Source: Sandaracinaceae bacterium
Lineage (GTDB): Bacteria; Myxococcota_A; Polyangia; Polyangiales; Sandaracinaceae
Assembly: GCA_040218145.1 (NCBI GenBank)
Contig: JAVJQK010000124.1
Span: 1-57,091, forward strand
Reading direction: 5' to 3'
DNA: 57,091 nt
Shown: positions 18,712 through 27,585 of the stretch, one piece after another
How positions within the stretch are numbered: position 1 is the stretch's first letter
Layout of the letters: each line of letters begins with the position of its first letter
Made by a program: the position numbers and the translations under genes
The notes under the pieces: generated by a model
Databases searched by the model: none
What the model was told of the DNA's origin: nothing
What the model saw: only the letters and a program-made list of their open reading frames with translations

Positions 18712-18836
18712 CCACGCGAGGACACAGGGACGGTGTTTACTTGTGACCGGACTTTTTGCGTACCTGTATCTGGGGGTAGGAAAATCTTGCGTACCACAAG
18801 TCAACAAGTAAACACCGTCCCTCCACGCGAGGACAC
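18712..18836. mobile_element. 97-bp palindromic MITE/REP-like element with 14-bp flanking direct repeats
   Basis: The core 18726-18822 has perfect 19-bp inverted ends (AGGGACGGTGTTTACTTGT). Both sides carry the same 14 bp CCACGCGAGGACAC (18712-18725 and 18823-18836), which looks like a target duplication. An internal direct repeat TTGCGTACC occurs twice. The core is clearly richer in A/T than the neighbourhood and encodes no protein. It resembles substrates of IS200-like REP-associated transposases, which is recall rather than a search result. Confidence 0.75.
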
Positions 18837-18865
18837 GCTCCGCGGGCGGGGAGGTATGCTCCGGC

Positions 18866-19756
18866 ATGGCGCGGAGCGTTGGGGTGCGGGCGAACGGCCT
18901 GCGGTTTCATGTGCTCGAGGAGGGGGAGGGCGAGCGGCTCGCGCTGTGTCTGCACGGGTTCCCCGAGCTGTCCCGGTCCTGGCGCCATCAGCTGCCCGCG
19001 CTGGCGAAGCTCGGGTACCGGGCCTGGGCGCCGGATCTACGCGGCTACGGGCAGACGGACCGGCCCCCTCGCACACGGGACTACGCGATCGAGCACCTCG
19101 TCGACGACGTGGTCGGGCTCATCGACGCGGCCGGGGTCGAGAAGGCGACGCTCATCGGGCACGACTGGGGCGGGTTCATCGCCTGGCACGTCGCGTCGCG
19201 TCACCCCGAGCGGCTGGAGCGCCTCGCGATCCTGAACATCCCGCATCCCGTCCCGTTCCAGCGCGCGGTCCGACGCGGGCCGCAGCTCCTCCGCAGCTGG
19301 TACGTGCTGACGTTCCAGATCCCCGGGCTCGCCGAGCGGCTCCTCTCGGCCGATGACCACCACCGCGTCGCGGCCGCGTTCACCAGCATGGCCGTCGACC
19401 CGAGCCGCTTCACCGACGCCGACCTCGACGCCTACCGCGAGGCCGCGGCCCAGCCGGGCGCGCTCCGGGCGATGCTCTCCTACTACCGCGCCTACCTCAC
19501 GGGCGGCGGCATGCGGCGCCAGAACGCGCTCGGCTTCCCGCGCATCGACGTGCCCACGCTCATCCTCTGGGGCGAGCAGGACACCGCGCTCGGCCGCGAG
19601 TGCCTGATCGGGACCCGCGAGCTCGTCCCGGACCTCACGATCCGCTACCTGCCCAACGCCTCGCACTGGGTGCAGCAGGAGGCGCCCGAGGAGGTCAACG
19701 CGCTGCTGTCACGCTGGCTCCAGGACGAGCCCGTGCCGCACAGCTGGGAGCTCTGA
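18866..19756 (+). CDS. Alpha/beta hydrolase, epoxide-hydrolase-like
   Basis: A 296-aa cytoplasmic enzyme. The oxyanion motif HGFPEL is near residue 32. The nucleophile elbow GHDWGG has Asp as nucleophile, as in epoxide hydrolases and haloalkane dehalogenases. The acid lies in ILWGEQDTAL and the general-base His in NASHWVQQEAPE. Tyr residues for epoxide opening are plausible in the cap region (SYYRAYLTGGG). The HGxP motif and the overall order favour epoxide hydrolase over dehalogenase. The real substrate cannot be told from sequence. It begins just after the palindromic element and converges with the next lipoprotein gene, with 5 bp between the stops. Confidence 0.9.
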   Translation: MARSVGVRANGLRFHVLEEGEGERLALCLHGFPELSRSWRHQLPALAKLGYRAWAPDLRGYGQTDRPPRTRDYAIEHLVDDVVGLIDAAGVEKATLIGHDWGGFIAWHVASRHPERLERLAILNIPHPVPFQRAVRRGPQLLRSWYVLTFQIPGLAERLLSADDHHRVAAAFTSMAVDPSRFTDADLDAYREAAAQPGALRAMLSYYRAYLTGGGMRRQNALGFPRIDVPTLILWGEQDTALGRECLIGTRELVPDLTIRYLPNASHWVQQEAPEEVNALLSRWLQDEPVPHSWEL

Positions 19757-19761
19757 CGCTC

Positions 19762-20760
19762 TCAGCCGCCGCCCATCTGCTGCAAGGCGAGCAGGCCGAG
19801 CACGCGCTCCAGCTCCTCCTCGGTGAACGACGCGCGCAGGTCCACGCGCGATCCTTCGGCGCCGATCTCCGCCTCTCGCAGAGGCCGATCGAGCCCCACC
19901 GCGCGCACCAGCATCTGGCCCGCGTAGAAGTCGCGCTGCTCACGGAACCACGTCGCCGCCGCGCCCGCCGACGCGTCGTCCGCGTAGCTGCCCTGCGCCT
20001 CGAGGTGCACGCGGCCCTCCTCGGCTTCGTCGTCTCGCAGCACCAGCTCGATGCTCTCCGGCGGGTGCTGGATGCGCCGCGTGGTCGCCGCGGTCAGGTT
20101 CGACGCGTTCGCCGAGATGATCACGCCGTCCTCGAGCGTCATCGCCGGCTCGATCGTCTCGTCGCCCTCGCGCCGCAGCTGGTGGTCTCGCGCGACCTCG
20201 AGCACGTGAGGCAGCGCCGCGGCCGTGGTCACCGCGATCTCGTTGTCGGCCGTGATCACCACCAGGCGTGGCGGGTCCGTGTCGGCCGGCCAGTCGACGA
20301 CGTCGAAGCCGCCCTCCTGGCGCCAGCTCGGCCGCTCGCCGCGCTCCACCGACATGTTCAGCACCGCCTCGCGGACGCGCGCGCTCGTCATGTTGTGGCG
20401 CACCAGCATCACGCCGTCGCCCGCCATCGAGCCCGACGCGGTCACCAGCACGCGGTCGAAGTCACGCACGGGGTCGATGCCGCTGTCGCCGAGCAGCTCT
20501 CGCCACGTCGGGTAGCCGCGCACGGCCGAGCCGATGTCGTCCGAGAGCGACGAGGACCGCACGCGCTCCATGTCGATCACCGCGCGCACGTCGTGCTCGG
20601 CCGTGGCGTGCGACATCGGCGGCCCGGTCGGCCTCGGGGGCGGCGCCTCCACCTCGGCGCCCGCGGTCACCTCACCCGCTGGCTCGGCCGCGGGCTCGGC
20701 GCCGCCACAGCCGATCAGCATCAGGGGGAGGAGCGCGGCGATTCGAATTCGTGAAAGCAA
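19762..20760 (-). CDS. Hypothetical lipoprotein
   Basis: A 332-aa protein with TTG start, signal LSRIRIAALLPLMLIGCGG and lipidated Cys near residue 18. The TTG is supported by GGAGA 9 bp upstream and by the signal peptide that follows at once. A Glu/Ala/Pro linker occupies residues 20-50. The remaining 280 residues look like a single globular domain with motifs such as SGIDPVRDFDRVLVTASGS and DGVMLVRHNMTSARVREA. It resembles the DUF-type lipoproteins of Myxococcota that I cannot name. It lies 18 bp downstream of the ABC exporter gene on the same strand and is probably in its operon. Confidence 0.7.
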   Translation of the reverse strand: MLSRIRIAALLPLMLIGCGGAEPAAEPAGEVTAGAEVEAPPPRPTGPPMSHATAEHDVRAVIDMERVRSSSLSDDIGSAVRGYPTWRELLGDSGIDPVRDFDRVLVTASGSMAGDGVMLVRHNMTSARVREAVLNMSVERGERPSWRQEGGFDVVDWPADTDPPRLVVITADNEIAVTTAAALPHVLEVARDHQLRREGDETIEPAMTLEDGVIISANASNLTAATTRRIQHPPESIELVLRDDEAEEGRVHLEAQGSYADDASAGAAATWFREQRDFYAGQMLVRAVGLDRPLREAEIGAEGSRVDLRASFTEEELERVLGLLALQQMGGG

Positions 20761-20778
20761 AGTCGGTGTCTCCGGGGG

Positions 20779-22653
20779 TCAGACGCGCGGCGCGCCGTCG
20801 GCATTCTCGTCCAAGAGCTGAAGCTCCACCAGGTGACGATAGAGCCCGCCCGCCTCCATCAAAGCCTCGTGCGTGCCCTCTTCGACGATCGTCCCCTGAT
20901 CCAGCACCACGATCCGGTCTGCGCGCCGCACGGTGCTCAGGCGATGCGCGATCACCAGCGCGGTCCGGTCCTTCAGCAGCACGTCGAGCGCCTTCTGGAT
21001 CGCCGCCTCCGACTCCGCGTCGAGGTGGCTCGTCGCCTCGTCGAGGATGAGCAGCCGCGGGTTCGACAGCAGCGCCCGCGCGAGGGCCACACGCTGCCGC
21101 TGCCCCCCCGAGAGCTGCACGCCGCGCTCGCCCACCGTGGTCTCGTATCCGTCGGGCAGCGCGCGCACCATCGCGTCGATGTAGGCGTCCCTGGCCGCCC
21201 GCTCGATCTCCTCCCGCGTCGCCTCCGGCCGCCCGTACGCGATGTTCTCCGCGAGCGTCCCGCTGAAGAGCGTCGGCTCCTGGGCCACCGTCGCGATGGC
21301 GCGGCGCAGCTCCTCCAGCTCCGCCTCGCGCACGTCCAGCCCATCCAGGAGCACGCGCCCCCGCGTCGGGTCGAAGAAGCGCGGCACCAGCTTCGCGAGC
21401 GTGCTCTTGCCCGCCCCCGAGCGCCCGACGAGGGCGACGGTCTCGCCGGGCCGGAGCACCAGGTCGACCTTCTTCAGCACCGCCGCGTCCGGCCGCGTCG
21501 GGTAGCGATGCTCGACCCCCTCGAAGCGCACCTCACCCTGACCCGCGGGGAGCGCCTTGGCGTCGCTCGGCGAGCGAATCTCCGGCACGGCGTCGATGAC
21601 CTCGAAGAGGCGGTCGGTCGCCCCCGCCGCGCGCTGGAGCGAGCTCCACAGGTTGGCGAGGCTGCCCAGCGCCACCGCGACGATCGTCGTGTAGAGCATG
21701 AACGCGGCCAGATCCCCGCCCGTCATCTCGCCCGCCGCCACCGCGCGGCCGCCCACCCAGACGATGAGCGCGATCGCGCTGAAGCCCGCGAACGACGCGC
21801 TCGCCATGAACGCGCCGCGCCAGATGGCGAGCCGCCGGGCCGCCTCGAACGCCGCCTCCACCCCGGTCGCGTAGCGGACCGCCTCGTCCTCCTCGCGGCC
21901 GAACGCCTGCACCGTCTCGATGGCGCCGACGGCCTCCGAGACCCGCGCGCTCGCCTCGCCCAGGCGGTCCTGCACCGCGCGGCTCCGCTCGCGGATCTTG
22001 CGGCCGATCATCACCACGCCCACCGCGAGCGGCGGCACCACGGCGAGCATCACGAGCGTCAGCTTGGCGTTCTCGATGAAGAGCAGCGCGAGCCCGCCGA
22101 AGAGCTGGATCGCGTTGCGCAGGGCCATCGAGATGTCCGTGCCGACCGTGCCCTCCACCACCGCGACGTCCGCCGCGAGCCGCCCGACGAGCTCTCCCGT
22201 GGAGCGGGTGTGGAACCACCCCGGCTCGAGCGTCAGCAGCCGTCCGAACACGCGCTCGCGCAGCTCGGCCACCGCGCGCTGTCCGAGCCAGCTCATCAGG
22301 TAGTGGCGGGCCCACGTGAGCCCCGCCTGCACGACGAAGAGCCCCAGCAGCCCGAGCGCGATCCAGTTCAGCATCTCGAGCGAGCCCTCGACCACGCCCT
22401 CGTCCACCGCGAAGCGGACCGCCTGCGGGTAGACCAGCGAGACGCTCGAGCCGGTGAAGAGGGCGACGGTGGCGAGCGCGAAGCGGCCCTTGTGAGGCCG
22501 CAGCACCTCGCTCAGCCGGGCGAGCCGCTTGATCCCGCGCGAGGGGGGCTTCGGCGCGGCCGGGGGCGCGTCGAGCGCGGCGAGGGAGTCGGATCCGGCG
22601 GACATTCCGCCAGACTTTGTGGCGCTCGGGGTCGAAACACCACCCCCTTTCAT
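20779..22653 (-). CDS. ABC exporter, MsbA/ABCB half-transporter type
   Basis: A 624-aa fused permease-ATPase. Residues about 55-330 hold six transmembrane helices of the ABC_membrane fold. The nucleotide-binding domain follows, with Walker A VGRSGAGKSTLAKL (about 408), signature LSGGQRQRVALARAL (about 514), Walker B LLILDEATSHLD (about 537) and switch His in VIAHRLSTV. It works as a homodimer in the inner membrane. The sequence is close to the mammalian TAP/MDR-like and lipid-flippase group, but the substrate cannot be told. An alternative start 48 bp inside (MSAGSDSL) is equally plausible. A lipoprotein gene follows 18 bp later. Confidence 0.93.
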   Translation of the reverse strand: MKGGGVSTPSATKSGGMSAGSDSLAALDAPPAAPKPPSRGIKRLARLSEVLRPHKGRFALATVALFTGSSVSLVYPQAVRFAVDEGVVEGSLEMLNWIALGLLGLFVVQAGLTWARHYLMSWLGQRAVAELRERVFGRLLTLEPGWFHTRSTGELVGRLAADVAVVEGTVGTDISMALRNAIQLFGGLALLFIENAKLTLVMLAVVPPLAVGVVMIGRKIRERSRAVQDRLGEASARVSEAVGAIETVQAFGREEDEAVRYATGVEAAFEAARRLAIWRGAFMASASFAGFSAIALIVWVGGRAVAAGEMTGGDLAAFMLYTTIVAVALGSLANLWSSLQRAAGATDRLFEVIDAVPEIRSPSDAKALPAGQGEVRFEGVEHRYPTRPDAAVLKKVDLVLRPGETVALVGRSGAGKSTLAKLVPRFFDPTRGRVLLDGLDVREAELEELRRAIATVAQEPTLFSGTLAENIAYGRPEATREEIERAARDAYIDAMVRALPDGYETTVGERGVQLSGGQRQRVALARALLSNPRLLILDEATSHLDAESEAAIQKALDVLLKDRTALVIAHRLSTVRRADRIVVLDQGTIVEEGTHEALMEAGGLYRHLVELQLLDENADGAPRV

Positions 22654-22686
22654 GGGACCGCCCGTCGCGCCCGCGCACCACCCGCT

Positions 22687-23238
22687 TCAGGGCGCGATCT
22701 CGCCGAGCTCCCACACGCGCACCAGGAAGTGCGGCTCCCCGCGCCGGTCGACCACGTGGATCTTCAGCGGCGGCTCTCCCGGCGCGAAGACCGGGGTGCA
22801 GCCCGGGCCCGAGTAGAGGTCTTCGAGCATGCGCGCGTCCAGGATCTGTCCGCCCTGGTCCGCGAGCTGCCCGGGGGCGATCCCGAGGGCCGAGGTGAGC
22901 CGCTGCATCAGCGGGCCCAGATCCGGATCGGCGCAGTCGTCTTCGCCGTCGCGCGCGGCCACGAGGAAGTCCTCGGCGACCTCGGGCGTGGCCGACGGAA
23001 CGAGCCCCAGCTCCTCCTGCGCCGCCGCGCACGCGGGCCCGCCCGGCTGGGAGCACCAGAGCACGATCGGGGGCAGGTCCTCCGCCTCGGCGAGGGTCGG
23101 CGGGGGCGCGTTGCGGTTCGCCTCCGTGGGAAGCGGCTGCTCGGGCGAGGCCGCGCGCGGCCGGTTGGTGCGCACGCGCGGCTCCGCGCCGCCGCACCCG
23201 ACGCCCACGACCACCAGCAGCCACCACAGCCCGCGCAC
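22687..23238 (-). CDS. Hypothetical lipoprotein
   Basis: About 183 aa. The chosen GTG gives a compact signal (RGLWWLLVVVGVGCGG) with the lipobox Cys near residue 15. A longer TTG start at 23286 would add a basic tail. The mature part starts with a Pro-rich linker, then a small domain with four cysteines (LWCSQPGGPACAAA, DDCADPDL, SGPGCTPVF) and the end LVRVWELGEIAP. No known motif is visible. It lies 33 bp upstream of the ABC exporter gene on the same strand, so exporter, this protein and the following lipoprotein could form an operon. Confidence 0.6.
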   Translation of the reverse strand: MRGLWWLLVVVGVGCGGAEPRVRTNRPRAASPEQPLPTEANRNAPPPTLAEAEDLPPIVLWCSQPGGPACAAAQEELGLVPSATPEVAEDFLVAARDGEDDCADPDLGPLMQRLTSALGIAPGQLADQGGQILDARMLEDLYSGPGCTPVFAPGEPPLKIHVVDRRGEPHFLVRVWELGEIAP

Positions 23239-23330
23239 GGCCCGGACCTTGATGCGCCGGCGGCTCGATTGCCACCAAACGCGCAAGACCGTTGCGAACG
23301 CGGACCCGCCGCGCGTACCCTGACTCCCGA

Positions 23331-23660
23331 ATGGAACGCCGCGCGAACGAGCGCTACCGCGTGTGGTTTCCCCTCACCGTCGTGACCGACGAAGGGCAAG
23401 AGGGGACGGCCATCAGCTACGACGTCAGCGCGTCCGGCTTGCTCATGGCCTGCCCGGGGAGCCTGCAGGTCGACGACGTCGTGACCTTGCGCTTCAAGCT
23501 GGCGTCCGACGACCAAGACGAGCGCAACGTCCAGGCCAAGATCATCCGGGTCGAGGCGACGACGGACCCCGAGGGCCCGTGGCGCTATCGGATGGCGGTG
23601 GAGTTCCTCACCCCTCAGCCCGACCTCGAGGGGCTGCTCGAAGGTCAGGTCGAGGATTGA
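23331..23660 (+). CDS. PilZ-domain protein
   Basis: A 109-aa single-domain protein. The PilZ c-di-GMP-binding signatures are present: the Arg-rich start ERRANERYRV (RxxxR) and DVSASGLLM (D-x-S-x-x-G), 30 residues apart as expected. So it is likely a cytoplasmic c-di-GMP receptor acting on motility, secretion or polysaccharide. The ATG at MERRANE is chosen over an upstream in-frame start because PilZ domains often begin right there. Its partner is unknown; the next gene, encoding a small beta protein, is 45 bp downstream on the same strand. Confidence 0.9.
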   Translation: MERRANERYRVWFPLTVVTDEGQEGTAISYDVSASGLLMACPGSLQVDDVVTLRFKLASDDQDERNVQAKIIRVEATTDPEGPWRYRMAVEFLTPQPDLEGLLEGQVED

Positions 23661-23705
23661 CGATCTCGCTCTGACGGCGCACACCGAGGCGAGGAGCCGC
23701 GAGCC

Positions 23706-24203
23706 GTGGGCAAGAAGAGTGACCGACCGAACCTCCCCGTGCTCGGGGGCCTCTGGGGGACGCTCGAGTCGGGCGAGACACCCACGCTCGACGACGCGCG
23801 TGAGAAGCTGGGCGGGCCGTGGATCGGCCGCCAGGATCTCGGCGCGCCCGTCGACATCCCTGGCCCCGACGGCCGGCGGATCGGCGTCGTCATCCACGCC
23901 ACCCCGACCGAGCGCGACGTCTGGATCGGCGGAGGCCGCATCCAGCGCGTCGCGCTCGCCGACACCCGCCCCGCGGGCGGGCTCGTCCCCGACCTGGACG
24001 ACATCGTCGACGACGCACACGTGCACGCGTCGTTGAGGACCGGGCAGCGCATCACCTTCCAGCGCCGCGACGGCAGCGTGGGCGAGGGCACCCTCGTGGA
24101 GAAGTGCCGCTACGGCTCGCTCGTCGGGCTCGAAGACGGCCGCGTGCTCGCGGTCAGCTTCCGCAAGCTCGCGCCGGCGGCCGAAGACGGCGCCCCGAGC
24201 TGA
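23706..24203 (+). CDS. Small beta-rich hypothetical protein
   Basis: A 165-aa protein with GTG start and no signal or membrane segment. The C-terminal half is beta-rich with an SH3-like pattern (GQRITFQRRDGSVGEGTLVEKCRYGSLV). I do not recognise the family. It follows the PilZ gene at 45 bp and may be in its operon. Its last codons (EDGAPS then stop) are copied as a 19-bp DNA repeat beyond the next two genes, which suggests that the TetR/glycosyltransferase pair was inserted just after this gene. Confidence 0.6.
   Translation: MGKKSDRPNLPVLGGLWGTLESGETPTLDDAREKLGGPWIGRQDLGAPVDIPGPDGRRIGVVIHATPTERDVWIGGGRIQRVALADTRPAGGLVPDLDDIVDDAHVHASLRTGQRITFQRRDGSVGEGTLVEKCRYGSLVGLEDGRVLAVSFRKLAPAAEDGAPS
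24185..24203. repeat. 19-bp direct repeat, left copy
   Basis: AGACGGCGCCCCGAGCTGA, the 3' end of the preceding gene including its stop. An exact second copy is at 26215-26233, after the glycosyltransferase gene. Together they bracket a 2.0-kb cassette. Confidence 0.85.
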
Positions 24204-24256
24204 GCGCGCCTTGACGTGGCTCGACCGTGCCCGCTCGACCGTGCCCCGTTTTCATG

Positions 24257-24269
24257 TTACTCGATGTAA
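24257..24269. promoter_or_regulatory. Probable TetR operator/promoter patch
   Basis: TTAC-TCGAT-GTAA is a small palindrome in an A/T-rich patch directly before the TetR coding region, the usual place of an autoregulatory operator. A 13-bp direct duplication of CTCGACCGTGCCC lies just upstream at about 24220-24246. Confidence 0.4.
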
Positions 24270-24303
24270 TATGGAATCGGGGGAGGGGAAGCGGGCGTAC
24301 GAC

Positions 24304-24882
24304 ATGTCCGGCCGAAAGGCCGCGGTCGAGGAGACGCGCGCGCGCATCCTGGAGGCGACCTACCTCCTCTGGCTGGAGCTTCCCTACGACGCCCTCACCG
24401 TCGCCGCGGTCGCGCGACGCGCGGAGGTGACCCGGCAGACCGTCATCCGTCACTTCGGCTCGAAGGAGGCGCTCATCCTCGCCGCGGCCGCCTGGCAGCA
24501 GCCGCGCGAGGAGGCCGCCCGCCGCGTCGAGCCCGGAGACGTGCGCGGCGCCGTGACGCGCCTGGTTGAGCGCTACGACCTCAGCGGTGACGCCAACGTG
24601 CGCCTGCTCGAGCTGGAGGGGCGCTCCCCCACGGTGGCCGAGATGCTGCGTCGCGGCCGCAAGAGCCACCGACGGTGGCTGGCCGAGACCTTCGCGCCGC
24701 AGCTCGAGGGGCTCGCGCGCCGGGACAAGCGACTCACGGTCGACGCGCTCTACGCGGCGACCGACGTGATGAACTGGAAACTTCTGCGGCGGGACTTCGG
24801 TCGCTCCTCGGCGGACACGGAGGCGGTGCTCCTCCGGCTGGTCGAAGGGGCGCTGGTCTCCGAGAAAGGCGATGCACGATGA
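24304..24882 (+). CDS. TetR-family transcriptional regulator
   Basis: A 192-aa repressor. The N-terminal helix-turn-helix is typical: RARILEATYLLWLELPYDALTVAAVARRAEVTRQTVIRHFGSKEAL in three helices (residues about 10-58). A less conserved helical ligand-binding domain follows. A start at 24271 is possible, but no ribosome site precedes it and it would lie in the putative operator, so the ATG before SGRKAAVEE is preferred. Its stop overlaps the glycosyltransferase ATG (ATGA), so the pair is co-translated. It probably represses its own operon in response to the sugar acceptor or a toxic small molecule; that is inference. Confidence 0.9.
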   Translation: MSGRKAAVEETRARILEATYLLWLELPYDALTVAAVARRAEVTRQTVIRHFGSKEALILAAAAWQQPREEAARRVEPGDVRGAVTRLVERYDLSGDANVRLLELEGRSPTVAEMLRRGRKSHRRWLAETFAPQLEGLARRDKRLTVDALYAATDVMNWKLLRRDFGRSSADTEAVLLRLVEGALVSEKGDAR

Positions 24883-26168
24883 CGGACTTCCTCATGCCCA
24901 TGTGGGAGGGCGGCGGCACGGTGCCGCCCCAGCTCGGCGTGGCGCGCAGGCTCATCGCGCGCGGACACCGCGTCCACGTGCTCGGCGATCCCACCCTCGA
25001 GGCCCGCGCGCGGGAGGTCGGCTGCGGCTTCACCCCGTGGCGCGAGGCGCCGCACCGGACGACGATGCGCGCCGAGGACGACCTCTTCCGCGACTGGGAG
25101 AAGAAGAGCCCCATCGCGTCGCTGAAGAACGTGCGCGACGTGTTCATGCTGGCCCCGGCGGCGGGCTACGCCGCGGACACCCAGCGCGCGATCGAGGCCA
25201 CCGGCCCGGACGTGCTCATCCCGGACGCGATGCTCCTCGGGGCCCTGATCGCGGGAGAGGCCTCGGGGCTCCCCATGGCCCCCTTGTTGCCGAGCATCTG
25301 GATGTTCCCCGCGCCGGGCGCGCCCGCGATCGGGCCCGGCTTCCTGCCCGCCCGGGGGCCGCTCGGTCGACTGCGGGATCGCGCGATGCTCGGGCTCGCC
25401 ACGCGGCTCTTCGACGGGGGGCTGCCGCGCCTCAACGCGATCCGCGCCGAGCACGGCCTGTCGCCGCTCGCGCATCTCTTCGATCAGGTCCTGCAGAGCG
25501 ATCGCGTGCTGGTGCTCACGAGCCCGTCGTTCGACTTCAGCTCCGCCTTCGTCCCGGATCACGTGCGCTACGTCGGCCCGGTGCTCGATGATCCCCAGTG
25601 GGTGGAGCCCTGGTCTTCGCCGTTCGACGAGCACGACGACCGACCCCTCGTGCTCGTCGGGTTCAGCTCGACCTTCCAGGACCAGGTCCCCTTGCTGCGA
25701 CGTGTGGTGGAGGCGCTGGCGGCGCTCCCCGTGCGCGCGGTCCTGACGCTCGGCGAGATGCTCGACCCCACCGACGTGCGAGGGACCGACAACGTGCACG
25801 TCTGTCGCTCCGCCCCGCACTCGCAGCTCCTCCCCGAGGCGGCTCTCGTGGTCACGCACTGCGGGCACGGCACCAGCATCAAGGCGCTCGCGGCGGGGCT
25901 GCCCGCGGTGTGCATCCCCATGGGGCGCGACCAGAACGACAACGCCGCGCGCATCGTTCACCTCGGGGCCGGGGTCCGGCTCGCGCCGAGCGCCAGCGCG
26001 CGGAAGATCCGGGCGGCGGTGCGACGTGTCCTGGCCGAGCCTCGTTTCCGCGCCGCGGCCGCGCGCGTGGCCACGACCCTCGCCGACGAGGCGACCCGAC
26101 TCGACCCCGTGCGGGAGCTCGAGGCGCTCGTCGACGGTCACGCGGCGCGCCGAGAGCTCCGCGCTTGA
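24879..26168 (+). CDS. GT1-family glycosyltransferase (UGT-like)
   Basis: A 429-aa cytoplasmic enzyme. N-terminal acceptor domain: GGTVPPQLGVARRLIARGHRVHVLGDPT near the start. C-terminal donor domain: LVLVGFSSTFQDQ, LPEAALVVTHCGHGTSIKAL, AAGLPAVCIPMGRDQNDNAARI. The HCGHGT and DQ residues match the sugar-nucleotide-binding motif of macrolide glycosyltransferases and UGTs. The probable role is attaching a sugar to a small hydrophobic molecule, for resistance or secondary metabolism. The coupled TetR gene fits substrate-induced detoxification. The pair is bracketed by 19-bp direct repeats, a sign of transfer or insertion. Confidence 0.9.
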   Translation: MTDFLMPMWEGGGTVPPQLGVARRLIARGHRVHVLGDPTLEARAREVGCGFTPWREAPHRTTMRAEDDLFRDWEKKSPIASLKNVRDVFMLAPAAGYAADTQRAIEATGPDVLIPDAMLLGALIAGEASGLPMAPLLPSIWMFPAPGAPAIGPGFLPARGPLGRLRDRAMLGLATRLFDGGLPRLNAIRAEHGLSPLAHLFDQVLQSDRVLVLTSPSFDFSSAFVPDHVRYVGPVLDDPQWVEPWSSPFDEHDDRPLVLVGFSSTFQDQVPLLRRVVEALAALPVRAVLTLGEMLDPTDVRGTDNVHVCRSAPHSQLLPEAALVVTHCGHGTSIKALAAGLPAVCIPMGRDQNDNAARIVHLGAGVRLAPSASARKIRAAVRRVLAEPRFRAAAARVATTLADEATRLDPVRELEALVDGHAARRELRA

Positions 26169-26214
26169 AGCGCCGACTTCGATCGGGCGCGCGGCGCGCA
26201 GCGAAGCCCGCCGG

Positions 26215-26233
26215 AGACGGCGCCCCGAGCTGA
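26215..26233. repeat. 19-bp direct repeat, right copy
   Basis: Exact copy of AGACGGCGCCCCGAGCTGA found at 24185-24203. Here it lies between genes, so it is a leftover of the 3' end of the SH3-like gene rather than a coding end. Confidence 0.85.
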
Positions 26234-26260
26234 CCCGGGGCGCCGCTTCGATGACCGACC

Positions 26261-26791
26261 TCAGCGCGCGGGGCCGAGCTTCGCGGCGATGGCTGCGGAG
26301 GTGATCCGTCGCCACGCCGCGTGATCCGCGGGCCGCGCCCAGTCTCTCCCCATCCGATCCCAGTCGGGATCCTGCGGGTCGAGCCCGAGCCCCTCGAGGT
26401 ACGCGCCCTCGACCACGAGGAACTGATGGCGATAGGCCAGCAGATACCCGCCGTGCTCGGCGCGGATCCGTCGCGCCTCTTCGTGGTGAGCGCTCCAGAT
26501 GTTGAAGTAGGCGCCGCCCTGGTCGCGGTGCATCACCGTCCCGAGGTCATGCGCCTCGCTCGGCCCGCCGCCCAGCAGCGCGGCCCGCGCCCCTGGCCAG
26601 CCGCGGAAGCCGAGCTCCCGCGCCAGCGTCGCGAGCGCGTGTCTCCGGCGCACCTCGCGGGCCAGCGCCTCGTCGTCCAGCGCCTTCAGCTCGGGCAGCG
26701 CGCGCAGCCGGGTGAGCGCCTCCGGCTCGCCGCGCGCCGCCTGCCTGTGCAGCACGCGCGCGCGCTGCCTCACGTCTTCGATCGGATCCAT
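26261..26791 (-). CDS. Hypothetical protein
   Basis: A 176-aa soluble protein starting MDPIEDVRQRARVLHRQAARG. The first half is helical, with motifs LPELKALDDEAL and GFRGWPGARAALLGGG. The second half has AYFNIWSAHHEEARRIRAEHGGYLLAYRHQFLVV and ends in a Trp/Asp-rich helix. No metal- or nucleotide-binding motif is seen. I recall this layout from uncharacterised single-gene proteins but cannot name it. The ATG is chosen because of helical continuity; an upstream in-frame start would add a low-complexity Ser/Gly stretch. Confidence 0.65.
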   Translation of the reverse strand: MDPIEDVRQRARVLHRQAARGEPEALTRLRALPELKALDDEALAREVRRRHALATLARELGFRGWPGARAALLGGGPSEAHDLGTVMHRDQGGAYFNIWSAHHEEARRIRAEHGGYLLAYRHQFLVVEGAYLEGLGLDPQDPDWDRMGRDWARPADHAAWRRITSAAIAAKLGPAR

Positions 26792-27035
26792 CACCGTTGC
26801 TCCTTCGCTCGACTCGTTCCCGCTCCCGGAGTCGATCAGCGTTCGCAACGGGCGAACTCTCGTGATGTCGATCGCGACCGAGGCGCGTCCTCGGCCACCG
26901 CAGGGTGATTCGTCTTTCGGCGGTCAGGCGCCCCTGCGCACCTCGCGCGATCCTGCGGCCCTCGCGCCGGGTGTGCAAGCCCCGACGCCCGCGTCCGAGG
27001 GCGCGCGACTCGGAACGCTGTTACCTTGTGCGGCA

Positions 27036-27581
<546 letters not shown>

Positions 27582-27585
27582 GCGC

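Noticed and set aside
16090-19356. Open frame of 1088 codons antisense to the HEAT gene
   Set aside because: A shadow produced by the repeat regularity of the HEAT gene; it also runs through the palindromic element and overlaps the hydrolase.
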